A stretch of 64,000 bases of DNA. Origin: Yinghuangia aomiensis (lineage in GTDB: Bacteria > Actinomycetota > Actinomycetes > Streptomycetales > Streptomycetaceae). Numbering within the stretch: position 1 is the stretch's first letter; every line of letters begins with the position of its first letter. Shown here one piece after another: positions 1 through 9,011 of the stretch. The position numbers and the translations under genes were made by a program. The stretch covers positions 1 through 64,000 of the forward strand of contig NZ_BAABHS010000039.1 in NCBI RefSeq assembly GCF_039542225.1, in the 5' to 3' direction. The notes below the pieces were generated by a model. The model was not told the DNA's origin and did no database searches. It saw only the letters and a list, made by a program, of their open reading frames with translations.

Positions 1-393
1 GCGCAGCCTGCCGCCGCGGCGCAAGCGCCGTCGCCCCAAGGCGCGCCCGTGGCTCGCTCGCCGCGGAGTGCGGCGCGGGCACGAACCGGTGCGGCCGCGG
101 CGCGGCCGGCCGCCCAACCCGCGGCGCAGGGGCAGCGGGGGCCGCAGGCCACTCAGGGTCGTGCGCAGACCGGTCCGCCCCGGGCGCAGCCTGCCGCCGC
201 GGCGCAAGCGCCGTCGCCCCAAGGCGCGCCCGTGGCTCGCTCGCCGCGGAGTGCGGCGCGGGCACGAACCGGTGCGGCGCAAGCGCCGTCGCCGCAGGGC
301 GCGCCCGTGGCTCGCTCGCCGCGGAGTGCGGCGCGGGCACGAACCGGTGCGGCCGCGGCGCGGCCGGCCGCCCAACCCGCGGCGCAGGGGCAG
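1..393. repeat. In-frame tandem repeats within the truncated gene
   Basis: Bases 1-96 recur nearly exactly at 184-279 (offset 183, 61 codons). Bases 19-135 recur at 277-393 with only synonymous-type changes (offset 258, 86 codons). Both offsets are multiples of three, so copy-number change would keep the frame. The repeats probably continue left of the window. Confidence 0.85.
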
Positions 394-879
394 CAGACCC
401 AACAGGGCCGGGCGCGCGCCAACACGCCGCAGGCTCCGCGCCGCCGGGGGATTGTGGCGTGGGCGCAGAACCGGGCGGCCCGCAACGACCGTCCTTGGGC
501 GCCGCACAATCGCGCGCCGGCACCGCAGTACGTGCCGTTGCCGCAGCGGGGTGCGCAGCAGCAGGGCCCGCCGATGCTTCCTCCGCCACCGGTGGCTCCC
601 CGTCGGCCGGCTTCGCCGCAGCAGCTGGCGCAGGCTGCCGAAAAGGGCCGCCCGTGGGCGCCGCAGAATCGCCCGCAGGCGGTCCAGGCCGCGCCTCGGC
701 CGACGGTCGCGCGGGACACCGCCGCACCGGGCATGGGCGCGCCTCGAGCGCGCGCACGCGGTGCGGCGACACCGTCTCCGGCCGCGCCGCCGCAAGCGCC
801 TCCCGCGCGGGGACGGGCAACCCGAGCCCCCCGGAGGGGAGACAACGGACAGGCACCGGAGACCCAGTCGGGTTTCTGA
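1..879 (+). CDS. Pro/Ala/Arg/Gln-rich repeat protein, 5'-truncated
   Basis: The frame is open to the first base, so the gene begins before the window. A GTG at 49 lies inside a repeat and is not a convincing start. The visible 292 residues are low complexity and very basic. A 24-residue block ending RSPRSAARARTG occurs three times, joined by AARPAAQPAAQGQ spacers. Further on the motif RPWAPxNR occurs twice (near bases 500 and 650), and a Pro-rich stretch lies between them. Third positions are almost all G or C, which supports this frame over the competing antisense frames. There is no membrane segment or recognisable domain in the visible part. It may be the disordered tail of a larger protein. 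I do not recognise the family and give no function. Confidence 0.6.
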   Translation, partial: AQPAAAAQAPSPQGAPVARSPRSAARARTGAAAARPAAQPAAQGQRGPQATQGRAQTGPPRAQPAAAAQAPSPQGAPVARSPRSAARARTGAAQAPSPQGAPVARSPRSAARARTGAAAARPAAQPAAQGQQTQQGRARANTPQAPRRRGIVAWAQNRAARNDRPWAPHNRAPAPQYVPLPQRGAQQQGPPMLPPPPVAPRRPASPQQLAQAAEKGRPWAPQNRPQAVQAAPRPTVARDTAAPGMGAPRARARGAATPSPAAPPQAPPARGRATRAPRRGDNGQAPETQSGF

Positions 880-1131
880 CCGGGCGTCGGCCTACGTGCC
901 ACGGGAATGGGGCAGGGCGTGTCTGGTGGATCTTCACACCGCCCAGGGCGCCTGGCACCGCATCCGGGCCTGGCGGCCCTCCCAAGGCGGCGTTGCAGGC
1001 TGTTGCGCGTACGAGAAAGTACGAGCTGCGGGCCTGCCGCCTTGCGATGCACGGCACCAGACGACGGAGGGGCGCGAGCATCCACCAGACACACCCTGAG
1101 GCTGCGTCCGGACGCCCCCCATCGGAACGGA

Positions 1132-1177
1132 AAGAGGCGGCACGCTCGCAGACTTCGCTGCGAGCGTGCCGCCTCTT
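1132..1177. terminator. Perfect 20-bp hairpin, bidirectional terminator
   Basis: Arms 1132-1151 and 1158-1177 are perfectly complementary around the 6-nt loop ACTTCG. The hairpin lies between two convergent genes, ten bases from the stop of the minus-strand pseudokinase gene and about 250 bases after the plus-strand gene. The rest of 880-1186 shows no gene. Confidence 0.85.
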
Positions 1178-1186
1178 CGTGCCGGC

Positions 1187-3148
1187 TCAGACCTCCGGCG
1201 TACGGCCGCGGTCCTTGACCGCCAAGGCCAGCACCAGGATGCCCGCGAGGCCGCACACCAAGGCGATGCCGGGGAGCACATAGCCCATGACCGGGTTCTG
1301 CAGGTCGCGCCAGTCGCCGTCGATCAGCCGGTAGACGGCCAGTCCCGCGGACGTGAGGCCGACCAGGGCGATGACCGCGTACCAAATCGCGTCTTTGGCT
1401 TCGCGTTTCGCGGGAGCCGCGGTCTCGGCGGGGACGGCGTTCGGGAACGGCGTCGGGTAAGCCGCCGGCGCGGCGGCCGCGACGTTGCGCGGGGCGACGA
1501 CCGTGGGGTCGGCCACGGGCGCTTCCCGGCGCGGCGTGGGGACGGCGGCGGGCGCCGGCGCCGCGGCGGCCGCGGCTTCGGACACGAGGCGCGGCTTGAG
1601 GAGCTGCGGCTGGTCGAGCGGGCGGTCGACGACGACGGTCGGGGCGGCGGCCGGCGTCGCGGCGGCCTTGGCACCCTTGCCGGGCTTGTTCCCGTTGCCG
1701 TTGTCCGACGCCGGCGGGGACTTCACGACGACCGTGGGAGCCGCCGGGTCGTCCTTGGCGGCGTCGGTGCCGTCCTCGTCGGTGGGCTTGTCGGCCTTGG
1801 CGTCGGTCGCCTTGTCCGGTCCGGGGGCGGGCAGCGTCCCCGCGGGCTTCGCGCTCCCGGCGTCGGCAGGCGACTCGGCGGCTTTGTCCTTGCCCTTGTC
1901 CTTGTCCGCGGGGCGCGTCTGACGCGGAACCGCAGGTGTCGCCGCGGGAGTTGCGTCGCCGTCGTCGTCCGCGTCGTCCTTCGCCGCGGAGGCTGCCGCG
2001 GCCGCCGCCGGGACGGGGATGGCCACCTTGGTGGTGTCGTTGGCGCCGGCCTTGGGCGAGGCCTTCGCGTCCGCCCCCTCGGCAGCGGACGGAGAGGTCT
2101 TCTTCGCGGGGCTCTTCGCGGCGGCCTTCGGAGCATCCTCGGCGGATCCCTTGGCAGCGTCCTTCGCCGGACCGCTCGCGGACTCCGTCGCGGCGGGCTT
2201 CGCCGCGTCCTTCCCGGCGTCGGACTCGGGAGCCTTCGCGGTGGTCTTCTTCGCGGCGGGCTTCGCCGCCGGCTTCGGGGCCTTCTTCGCGCTCTCCGCC
2301 GCGGCGTCGGCGGCCGTCTTCGTGGCCTCGGCCACCGCCGCCCGTATCGCCTTGGGCAGCCAGGCCGCGCTGGTGGCGTCCTCGCCGTCGAACAGTTGGG
2401 CCAGCTCCGCCGCGGAAGGCCGCGCGTCGGGGCGCTTGGCCAGGCACTTGGCGACGATCTCGACGAGGTCCTCGGGCAGGCCCGCCAGGTCCGGCGCGCT
2501 CCGCAGGACCTTCTGGGCGAGCGCCGGGCCCGTGGTGTCGCCGTACGGGGCGACCCCGGCCGCCGCGCACACCACGCCCGCGAGCGCGAACACGTCCGTC
2601 GCCGGCCGTACGCCGCCGCCGGTCGCCTGCTCGGGTGCGGGCAGCGCGCTCGACGCGTCCGCGCCGAGCATCGCGGATATACCGAGGTCGGTGATCTGCG
2701 GCCCGTGTTCCGTCAGTTGCACGGTGGCCGCCGACAGACCCTGGTGCGTCACCTTCGCCTCGTGCACCGCAGCCAGCGCCCGCGCGAGCGCCGAGCCGAG
2801 GGCCCGCAGCGCCTCCTCCGGCAGCGGCCCGTGGTCGCGGACCGCGTCCGCGAGCGTGATCCCGGGCGCGTACTCGGCGGCCAGCCACGGCGGCGTGCCG
2901 TCGGCGTCCGCGTCGAGGACCCGGGCCACGTGGGCGCCGTCCACCGCGCGCACCGCGTCGGTGGCCTTGCGGAACCGGCCGAGGAATTTCGCGTCGGTGG
3001 CGAGATCCGGCCGGACGAGCCGTATCGCGACCGTCTCCCCGTCCTCGTCCGCACCGAGGAACACCGCGCCGAGCCTGCCGTCGCCGAGCCGCGCGGAGAG
3101 GCGGTACCGGCCCACGACCCCCGGGTCGCCCGGTTTGAGTGCTTCCAT
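1187..3148 (-). CDS. Membrane-anchored Ser/Thr pseudokinase
   Basis: This 653-residue protein has a Hanks-type kinase fold at residues 14-270 that has lost its catalytic residues. The glycine loop LGDGRLG (21-27) is present, but the ATP lysine is Arg (VAIR, R43). The HRDLKPSN loop reads HQGLSAAT (135-142), losing the catalytic Asp and the metal-binding Asn. DFG survives as DLG (154-156). A long Ala/Lys/Pro/Asp linker (about 290-560) follows, containing three PTVV motifs. Two hydrophobic segments lie near the C-terminus (about 585-605 and 622-644). I chose the ATG at 3148 because GGGAGGA sits before it and the kinase fold begins 14 residues later; an upstream ATG at 3220 would add 24 unlikely residues. 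It probably acts as a scaffold or regulatory subunit rather than an enzyme. Confidence 0.8.
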   Translation of the reverse strand: MEALKPGDPGVVGRYRLSARLGDGRLGAVFLGADEDGETVAIRLVRPDLATDAKFLGRFRKATDAVRAVDGAHVARVLDADADGTPPWLAAEYAPGITLADAVRDHGPLPEEALRALGSALARALAAVHEAKVTHQGLSAATVQLTEHGPQITDLGISAMLGADASSALPAPEQATGGGVRPATDVFALAGVVCAAAGVAPYGDTTGPALAQKVLRSAPDLAGLPEDLVEIVAKCLAKRPDARPSAAELAQLFDGEDATSAAWLPKAIRAAVAEATKTAADAAAESAKKAPKPAAKPAAKKTTAKAPESDAGKDAAKPAATESASGPAKDAAKGSAEDAPKAAAKSPAKKTSPSAAEGADAKASPKAGANDTTKVAIPVPAAAAAASAAKDDADDDGDATPAATPAVPRQTRPADKDKGKDKAAESPADAGSAKPAGTLPAPGPDKATDAKADKPTDEDGTDAAKDDPAAPTVVVKSPPASDNGNGNKPGKGAKAAATPAAAPTVVVDRPLDQPQLLKPRLVSEAAAAAAPAPAAVPTPRREAPVADPTVVAPRNVAAAAPAAYPTPFPNAVPAETAAPAKREAKDAIWYAVIALVGLTSAGLAVYRLIDGDWRDLQNPVMGYVLPGIALVCGLAGILVLALAVKDRGRTPEV

Positions 3149-3534
3149 TGCCGCCGTCCTCCCGCACATCCGCTGACAAACCGTCAAGAACCAACCGGCA
3201 ATTCGCAAAAAACTCGGCAAACGCGCAGGTCGGGTCCCTGGGGTGTGCGGCAGCCTACCGTCGGACGCGCTTGGGGGTTCGCGCCGCGGCGGTCCACCAC
3301 ACCCGCCCGCAGGCAGTGACGCGCGGCAGCCCCCAAGCCGTTGCAGCCAGAACGTTTTTGTGACGTCGGCGAGGTAACTCGCGCGTTAAACCGTCGTTGC
3401 GTTCGCGTGTGGACGGGTGACTCCTGGCGGATTGTGCCGGAAGGGGTCTTTGACCGCCCCCCGGCCGGGCAATAGCTTCGCAGCGTTGCGGCCCCGCGAC
3501 GCGACGTGGCACGGCTGGAGGGAGTTGGCGGCGG
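3149..3534. other. Divergent promoter region, pseudokinase / urate oxidase
   Basis: This is 386 bases between two divergently transcribed genes. It holds the ribosome-binding sequences of both and a small inverted repeat TAAC-N6-GTTA near 3377. I see no further gene and no convincing -10/-35 pair. Confidence 0.5.
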
Positions 3535-4434
3535 ATGGGGATCGTGCTGGGGCCCAACCGGTACGGCAAGGCCGAAGTGCGGCTGGTGCGGGTCGTCCGG
3601 GACGACGCGACCCACCACCGGCTCGCCGACCTGACCGTGTCGATTGCGTTGAGCGGTGACCTCGCCGCCACGCATCTGGCCGGCGACAACGCCCATGTGC
3701 TGCCGACCGACAGCATGCGGGCCCTCGTCTTCGCCTTCGCGCGCGAGCAACCCGGCGAGGAACCGGAAGAGTTCGCGTTGCGGCTGGCCCGACACCTGAC
3801 GACGGCCTACGAGCCCGTCCACACCGCGCAGGTGCGCATCCACGCCCACCCGTGGGAACGCATCGCCGCCGCGGAAGGCCCCCACCCGCATGCCTGGACG
3901 CGCGCCGCGGGCAGCCGGTACGCCGGTGCCGTCCGGAACGCGGACGGCGCCGAGCAGGTCGTCTCCGGGCTCGACGACGTCACCGTGCTGAAGTCCACCG
4001 GCTCGGAGTTCCACGGCTTTCTCACCGACCGGTACACGACCCTGGAGCCCACCGACGACCGCGTACTGGCCACGTCGGTATCCGCCCGCTGGCGGCACGC
4101 GGCACGGCCCGAGGAGAGCGATCTCGGGGCGGACTGGACGGGCTCCTACGCGGCCGCCCGCGCCACGCTCCTGCGCACCTTCGCGGACACCCGCAGCCTG
4201 TCGCTCCAACAGACCCTCTACGCCATGGGGAAGGCCGTCCTCGACGAGCAACCCCGGCTGGCCGAGGTCCGGTTGGAACTCCCCAACAAGCACCACTTCC
4301 TCGTCGACCTCGCCCCGTATGGACACGACAACCCGGGTGAGGTGTACTACGCGGCGGACCGGCCGTACGGCCTGATCGAAGGCGCGGTCCTGCGCGACGA
4401 TGCGATTCCCGCGATGCCTGAACTGCCCTGGTAG
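3535..4434 (+). CDS. Urate oxidase (uricase)
   Basis: This enzyme oxidises uric acid to 5-hydroxyisourate with O2 in purine degradation, without cofactor. The 299-residue length is normal. Family blocks are clear: KAEVRLVRV near the N-terminus, DNAHVLPTDSMRALVFAFA in the first T-fold half, then LKSTGSEFHGFLTDRYTTL and KHHFLVDLAPYG near the C-terminus. The start ATG follows GGAGGGAG by about ten bases. An IclR-family regulator gene begins 35 bases downstream on the same strand and probably belongs to the transcript. No allantoinase, OHCU decarboxylase or xanthine dehydrogenase gene is nearby, so the rest of the pathway must lie elsewhere. Confidence 0.95.
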   Translation: MGIVLGPNRYGKAEVRLVRVVRDDATHHRLADLTVSIALSGDLAATHLAGDNAHVLPTDSMRALVFAFAREQPGEEPEEFALRLARHLTTAYEPVHTAQVRIHAHPWERIAAAEGPHPHAWTRAAGSRYAGAVRNADGAEQVVSGLDDVTVLKSTGSEFHGFLTDRYTTLEPTDDRVLATSVSARWRHAARPEESDLGADWTGSYAAARATLLRTFADTRSLSLQQTLYAMGKAVLDEQPRLAEVRLELPNKHHFLVDLAPYGHDNPGEVYYAADRPYGLIEGAVLRDDAIPAMPELPW

Positions 4435-4469
4435 GCCTGATAGGTGACGACGGAGGGGGATCCGGTCCG

Positions 4470-5300
4470 ATGCCCGACACCATCGTGGAAAAGCGCCTGC
4501 GGGCGCAGCAGATGCCCGCACTGCCCGAGATATCCGGAACGGCGCCCGGCGGAGGACCAGGCGGCGTCCAATCGATAGGGCGGGCCTTCGAACTCCTGGA
4601 GCGCCTCGCCGACGCCGGCGGCGAACTCGGCCTCAGCGAGCTCGCCTCCGCCACCGGCTTGCCGCTGCCGACGATCCACCGCATCATGCGCACCCTCGTG
4701 GCGGGCGGCTACGTCCGCCAGGAGGCTTCCCGCCGCTACGCCCTCGGCCCGCGCCTGATCCGGCTCGGCGACAGCGCGAGCCGGATGTTCGGAGCGCGTG
4801 CGCGGCCCTTCCTGGCCTCCCTGGCGGACGCGACGGGGGAGACCGCCAACCTGGCGCTGCTGGACGGCGACGAGGTCGTGTACGTCGCCCAGGTGCCTTC
4901 CCGGCACACCATGCGGACCTTCACCGAGGTCGGGCGGCGCGTCCTGCCGCACAGCACGGCGGTCGGCAAGGTGCTGCTCGCGCAGCTGCCGCCGGACGAC
5001 GTCCGGGCGCTGCTCGCCCGCACCGGCATGCCGCGCCTCACCGACGCCACGGTCACCGACCCCGAGGCGTTCGTCGCGCAGCTGGCCGACGTCGCGCAGC
5101 ACGGCTGGGCGGTGGACGACGGCGAGCACGAGGACGGCGTGCGCTGCCTCGCCGCGGTGGTGCCCCACCCGACCGCCCGCGCCGCCGTCTCCGTCTCCGG
5201 TCCCGCAGCCCGGCTCGGCGGCGAGGCGCGCGACCGCATCGCACCGGCGCTGACCGTCGTCGCGGGACGCCTGGCGGCGGCATTGCGGGACGAGGCGTAG
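4470..5300 (+). CDS. IclR-family regulator, probably of purine/allantoin catabolism
   Basis: This 276-residue protein has an N-terminal winged helix-turn-helix (about residues 30-85, with SELASATGLPLPTIHRIMRTL) and a C-terminal IclR effector domain. Conserved stretches GRRVLPHSTAVGKVLLA and GWAVDDGEHEDGVRCLAAVV are typical of the AllR-like branch, whose known members sense glyoxylate or allantoate. It is co-directional with urate oxidase 35 bases upstream, which supports a role in purine catabolism; that link is inferred from position. GGAGGGGG precedes the ATG. The first 30 residues are a Pro/Gly-rich extension. Confidence 0.9.
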   Translation: MPDTIVEKRLRAQQMPALPEISGTAPGGGPGGVQSIGRAFELLERLADAGGELGLSELASATGLPLPTIHRIMRTLVAGGYVRQEASRRYALGPRLIRLGDSASRMFGARARPFLASLADATGETANLALLDGDEVVYVAQVPSRHTMRTFTEVGRRVLPHSTAVGKVLLAQLPPDDVRALLARTGMPRLTDATVTDPEAFVAQLADVAQHGWAVDDGEHEDGVRCLAAVVPHPTARAAVSVSGPAARLGGEARDRIAPALTVVAGRLAAALRDEA

Positions 5301-5838
5301 GCGGCCCCCGCGGGCCGTGGGGCGGCCGATACCCCAGTGGACACGGTGCGTGGTCGGCGGACCGCGCACCGTTCCACACCGCCTTACGGCCGTCTCGGCG
5401 GGCAACCGCCCAGGTGGGCGTTTCGCGCCCGCACCCCCGATCCGCGCCGACGTGCCGTGCATCACCATCGATCCGTGTGTACGAGCCGAGTTGGCACGCT
5501 CGGTCACCCTGTGTGTCGGCCGATAAACCGACATCGCACGAGTGGTCGCGGTCGTCGGCAAGGCATAGCGTGGGCCGGAGTCGGACCACTGCCATGCGGT
5601 TCGCACAGGTTGATCCGGCACCGCGGGGTAGCGCGGACGCCGTGTGGGCATCACATATATGTGACGATCCGTCACGTGATGTGGCTCACGGTTTATTCCG
5701 CGTGACGGGAGCCGGTTGCGGCGCGGCATTGTGCGCCTGCTATTCGTACTGGTGCACACATGTCACAAACAGCCGGGGCCGACCGGACACGATCCGGACG
5801 GGTGTCGGAACCTGAGCCGAGAAATAGGGGACCCAGCC
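5301..5838. promoter_or_regulatory. Long leader/promoter region of citrate synthase
   Basis: This stretch of 538 bases carries no supported gene. Its right part is unusually AT-rich for the window and holds a cluster of TCAC/GTGA half-sites (5651-5705), listed separately. AGGGGA at 5826-5831 is the ribosome-binding sequence of citrate synthase. Confidence 0.6.
5651..5675. promoter_or_regulatory. Overlapping palindromes, candidate operator
   Basis: TCACATATATGTGA (5651-5664) is a perfect 14-bp palindrome. Its right half is shared with a second inverted repeat, GTGACG-ATC-CGTCAC (5661-5675). More GTGA/TCAC words follow to about 5705. The site is roughly 165-190 bases upstream of the citrate synthase start. 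The TGTGA-like half-sites recall CRP-family boxes, but the spacing does not fit that consensus. Confidence 0.55.
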
Positions 5839-7128
<1,290 letters not shown>

Positions 7129-7157
7129 GGGACCGTTTCGCCACGAAGGACGTGAAC

Positions 7158-7203
7158 GCCCGGTGGCCGGGTGGGACCCGCGGGTCCCACCCGGCCACCG
7201 GGC
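7158..7203. terminator. Perfect 22-bp hairpin, bidirectional terminator
   Basis: Arms 7158-7179 and 7182-7203 pair perfectly around GC. The hairpin separates the convergent citrate synthase gene and the ABC importer operon, 30 bases after one stop and 45 bases from the other. Confidence 0.9.
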
Positions 7204-7247
7204 TTCCGTGCGTGCGGCCCGGGGCCGCCGGAGCCTTGCGTGCGGAG

Positions 7248-9011
7248 CTACTTCTTCGGCTCGAGCATGGTGGCGACGTACACCGAGGCGGCGCCCACCG
7301 AGATTCCGACGATGTACGGGTTGTCCTTGTCCGGCCAGCCGACCACGCTCTTCGTGCTGTATTCGGACCAGGCCGCGAAGTTGTACAGCGGAATGATCGG
7401 CATCTTCTCGACCATGATGTCCTGCAGGCCTTCGAGGGCCTGCTTCTGCACCGCCGGGTCCTGCGTGGACGCGTACTGCTGCAGGAGCTTGTCCGTCTCC
7501 GGGTCCTGCCAGCGCTCCGTGTTGTTGAACGCGGGCTGGCCGACCGGGGCGGTGAGGTAGCCAGCCAGGGTGCGCTCGTAGACGTTGAACGGCGAGTACG
7601 CCGCATACGCCGGGCCGGTGATGCCGACGTCGAAGTTGCCCATGTAGGTGTCCGTGATCGACTCGGTCGTGGACTTGCTGTCGATCTTCACCTCGATGCC
7701 GACCTGCTTGAGCTGGTCGGTCATGACCTGGTAGAGCGTGAGCACGTCCGTGAAAGACGACGACGTGAGCAGCGTCATCGTCAGCCGCTTGCCGTCGGGG
7801 CCGACCATGATGCCGTCGCCGCCGGGCTTGTAGCCGGCCTTGGCGAGCAGCGCCTTGGCCTGCGGGATGTCCTGCGTCAGCTGGATGCTCTTGTACTTGT
7901 CGGCGATGAACTCCGCGTGCTGCGGCAGCAGGCCGGTGGGTGTCATGTTTGGCTGCTCCTCGCCCTGGAAGGCGAGTTGCGCGAGCGCTTTGCGGTCGAG
8001 CGCGAAGCTGACGGCCTTGCGGACGTCGGCGTTCTGCCACTGCGGCTTGGTGAGGTTGAATCCGAGCGACATGGGCGCCATCGGCGGGAACCAATAGTGG
8101 TTGTTCGCCGGGTCCTTGGCGACGTATTCCTTGTCGATGTTGTTGACGAAGTTGCCCGCCCAGTCGAGTTCGCCTTGGGCCAGGGCCAGGTTCGCGCTGA
8201 CGTTCGAGGTGTACGCGACGTACCGGATGCCGTCGATCTTCGGCTTCCCGGCCTGCCAGTAGCCGGGGTTCTTCGCGAGCAAGTAGCCCTGCGGCGTCCA
8301 GGATTCGAGCTTGAACGGGCCGGTGCCGACCGGATTCTCGAAGGTGTACGTGTTCGGGTCCTGCACCAACTCCCAGATGTGCTTGGGCACGATCGCCGTC
8401 AGACCGACGAACGGGAGCTGGGTGAACGCCGGTGCCGGGAAGTCGATGACCGCCTTGGCCGGGCCCTCCGCGCGGGCGCTGCTCGCGAGCAGCCCGTACT
8501 GGTTCAGCGCCGGGTTCTTCAGCAGCAGGTTGATGCTGAACGCGACGTCGTCGGCGGTGAACGCCTGCCCGTCGGTCCACTTCACGCCGGTCTGCAGGTC
8601 GAGGGTGAGCTGCTTGCCGTCCGGCGAGAACTGCCACGACTTCGCCAGCCACGGCTTGAAGTCGCCGACCTTCAGCACGTTCGGGATGAACAGCGGCTCG
8701 TTGATCATCCCGACGCCGCCCATGAGGTTCATCGGCCCGGTGATCGCATACGGATTGAAGTTCTTGACCATCGGGCCGGTCGGCGCGCCCGTCGCCCGCA
8801 GGATCACCTTGCCGCCGGCGCCGCCGCCGCCGCTCTTGTCGCTGCACGCTGCCGCGCCGCTCAGCAGCGCCAAGGCGGCCGTGGCGGCGAGGACGCGGCG
8901 CCGCAGGCGTCGGCCCGTCTTTCCGGGAGCACCCGCGGCTCCGGAGGCCGTTCCGAGGCCTCCGGTCCGTGTCGAGCCGCCGAGCCTTCCGATTCTGAAC
9001 ACGTGCGTCAC
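7248..9011 (-). CDS. ABC importer solute-binding lipoprotein (family 5)
   Basis: This extracytoplasmic receptor of about 587 residues belongs to the peptide/oligosaccharide importer encoded by the operon. It starts with a basic segment KTGRRLRRRV, a hydrophobic stretch and a lipobox-like LLSGAAAC, so it should be lipid-anchored. The mature part shows family-5 blocks such as WQFSPDGKQLTLDLQTGVKW, VGTGPFKLESW and AVSFALDRKALA. No ATG fits; the GTG at 9011 overlaps the stop of the preceding ATPase gene as GTGA, which favours coupled translation. That start leaves an unusually long stretch of about 40 residues before the signal segment, so GTG 9002 or a later start remains possible. It is the last gene of the operon. 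The ligand cannot be read from sequence. Confidence 0.88.
   Translation of the reverse strand: MTHVFRIGRLGGSTRTGGLGTASGAAGAPGKTGRRLRRRVLAATAALALLSGAAACSDKSGGGGAGGKVILRATGAPTGPMVKNFNPYAITGPMNLMGGVGMINEPLFIPNVLKVGDFKPWLAKSWQFSPDGKQLTLDLQTGVKWTDGQAFTADDVAFSINLLLKNPALNQYGLLASSARAEGPAKAVIDFPAPAFTQLPFVGLTAIVPKHIWELVQDPNTYTFENPVGTGPFKLESWTPQGYLLAKNPGYWQAGKPKIDGIRYVAYTSNVSANLALAQGELDWAGNFVNNIDKEYVAKDPANNHYWFPPMAPMSLGFNLTKPQWQNADVRKAVSFALDRKALAQLAFQGEEQPNMTPTGLLPQHAEFIADKYKSIQLTQDIPQAKALLAKAGYKPGGDGIMVGPDGKRLTMTLLTSSSFTDVLTLYQVMTDQLKQVGIEVKIDSKSTTESITDTYMGNFDVGITGPAYAAYSPFNVYERTLAGYLTAPVGQPAFNNTERWQDPETDKLLQQYASTQDPAVQKQALEGLQDIMVEKMPIIPLYNFAAWSEYSTKSVVGWPDKDNPYIVGISVGAASVYVATMLEPKK

Noticed and set aside
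1..393. Possible CRISPR array
   Set aside because: The repeats are coding, in frame, of unequal length and without unique spacers.
153..3194. A 1013-codon minus-strand frame
   Set aside because: It runs antisense to the repeat gene and in another frame of the pseudokinase gene; composition is Arg/Gly-rich shadow sequence and it crosses a strong terminator.
5651..5675. Canonical CRP site
   Set aside because: TGTGA and TCAC half-sites are seven bases apart rather than six, and the better palindrome is a different pairing.
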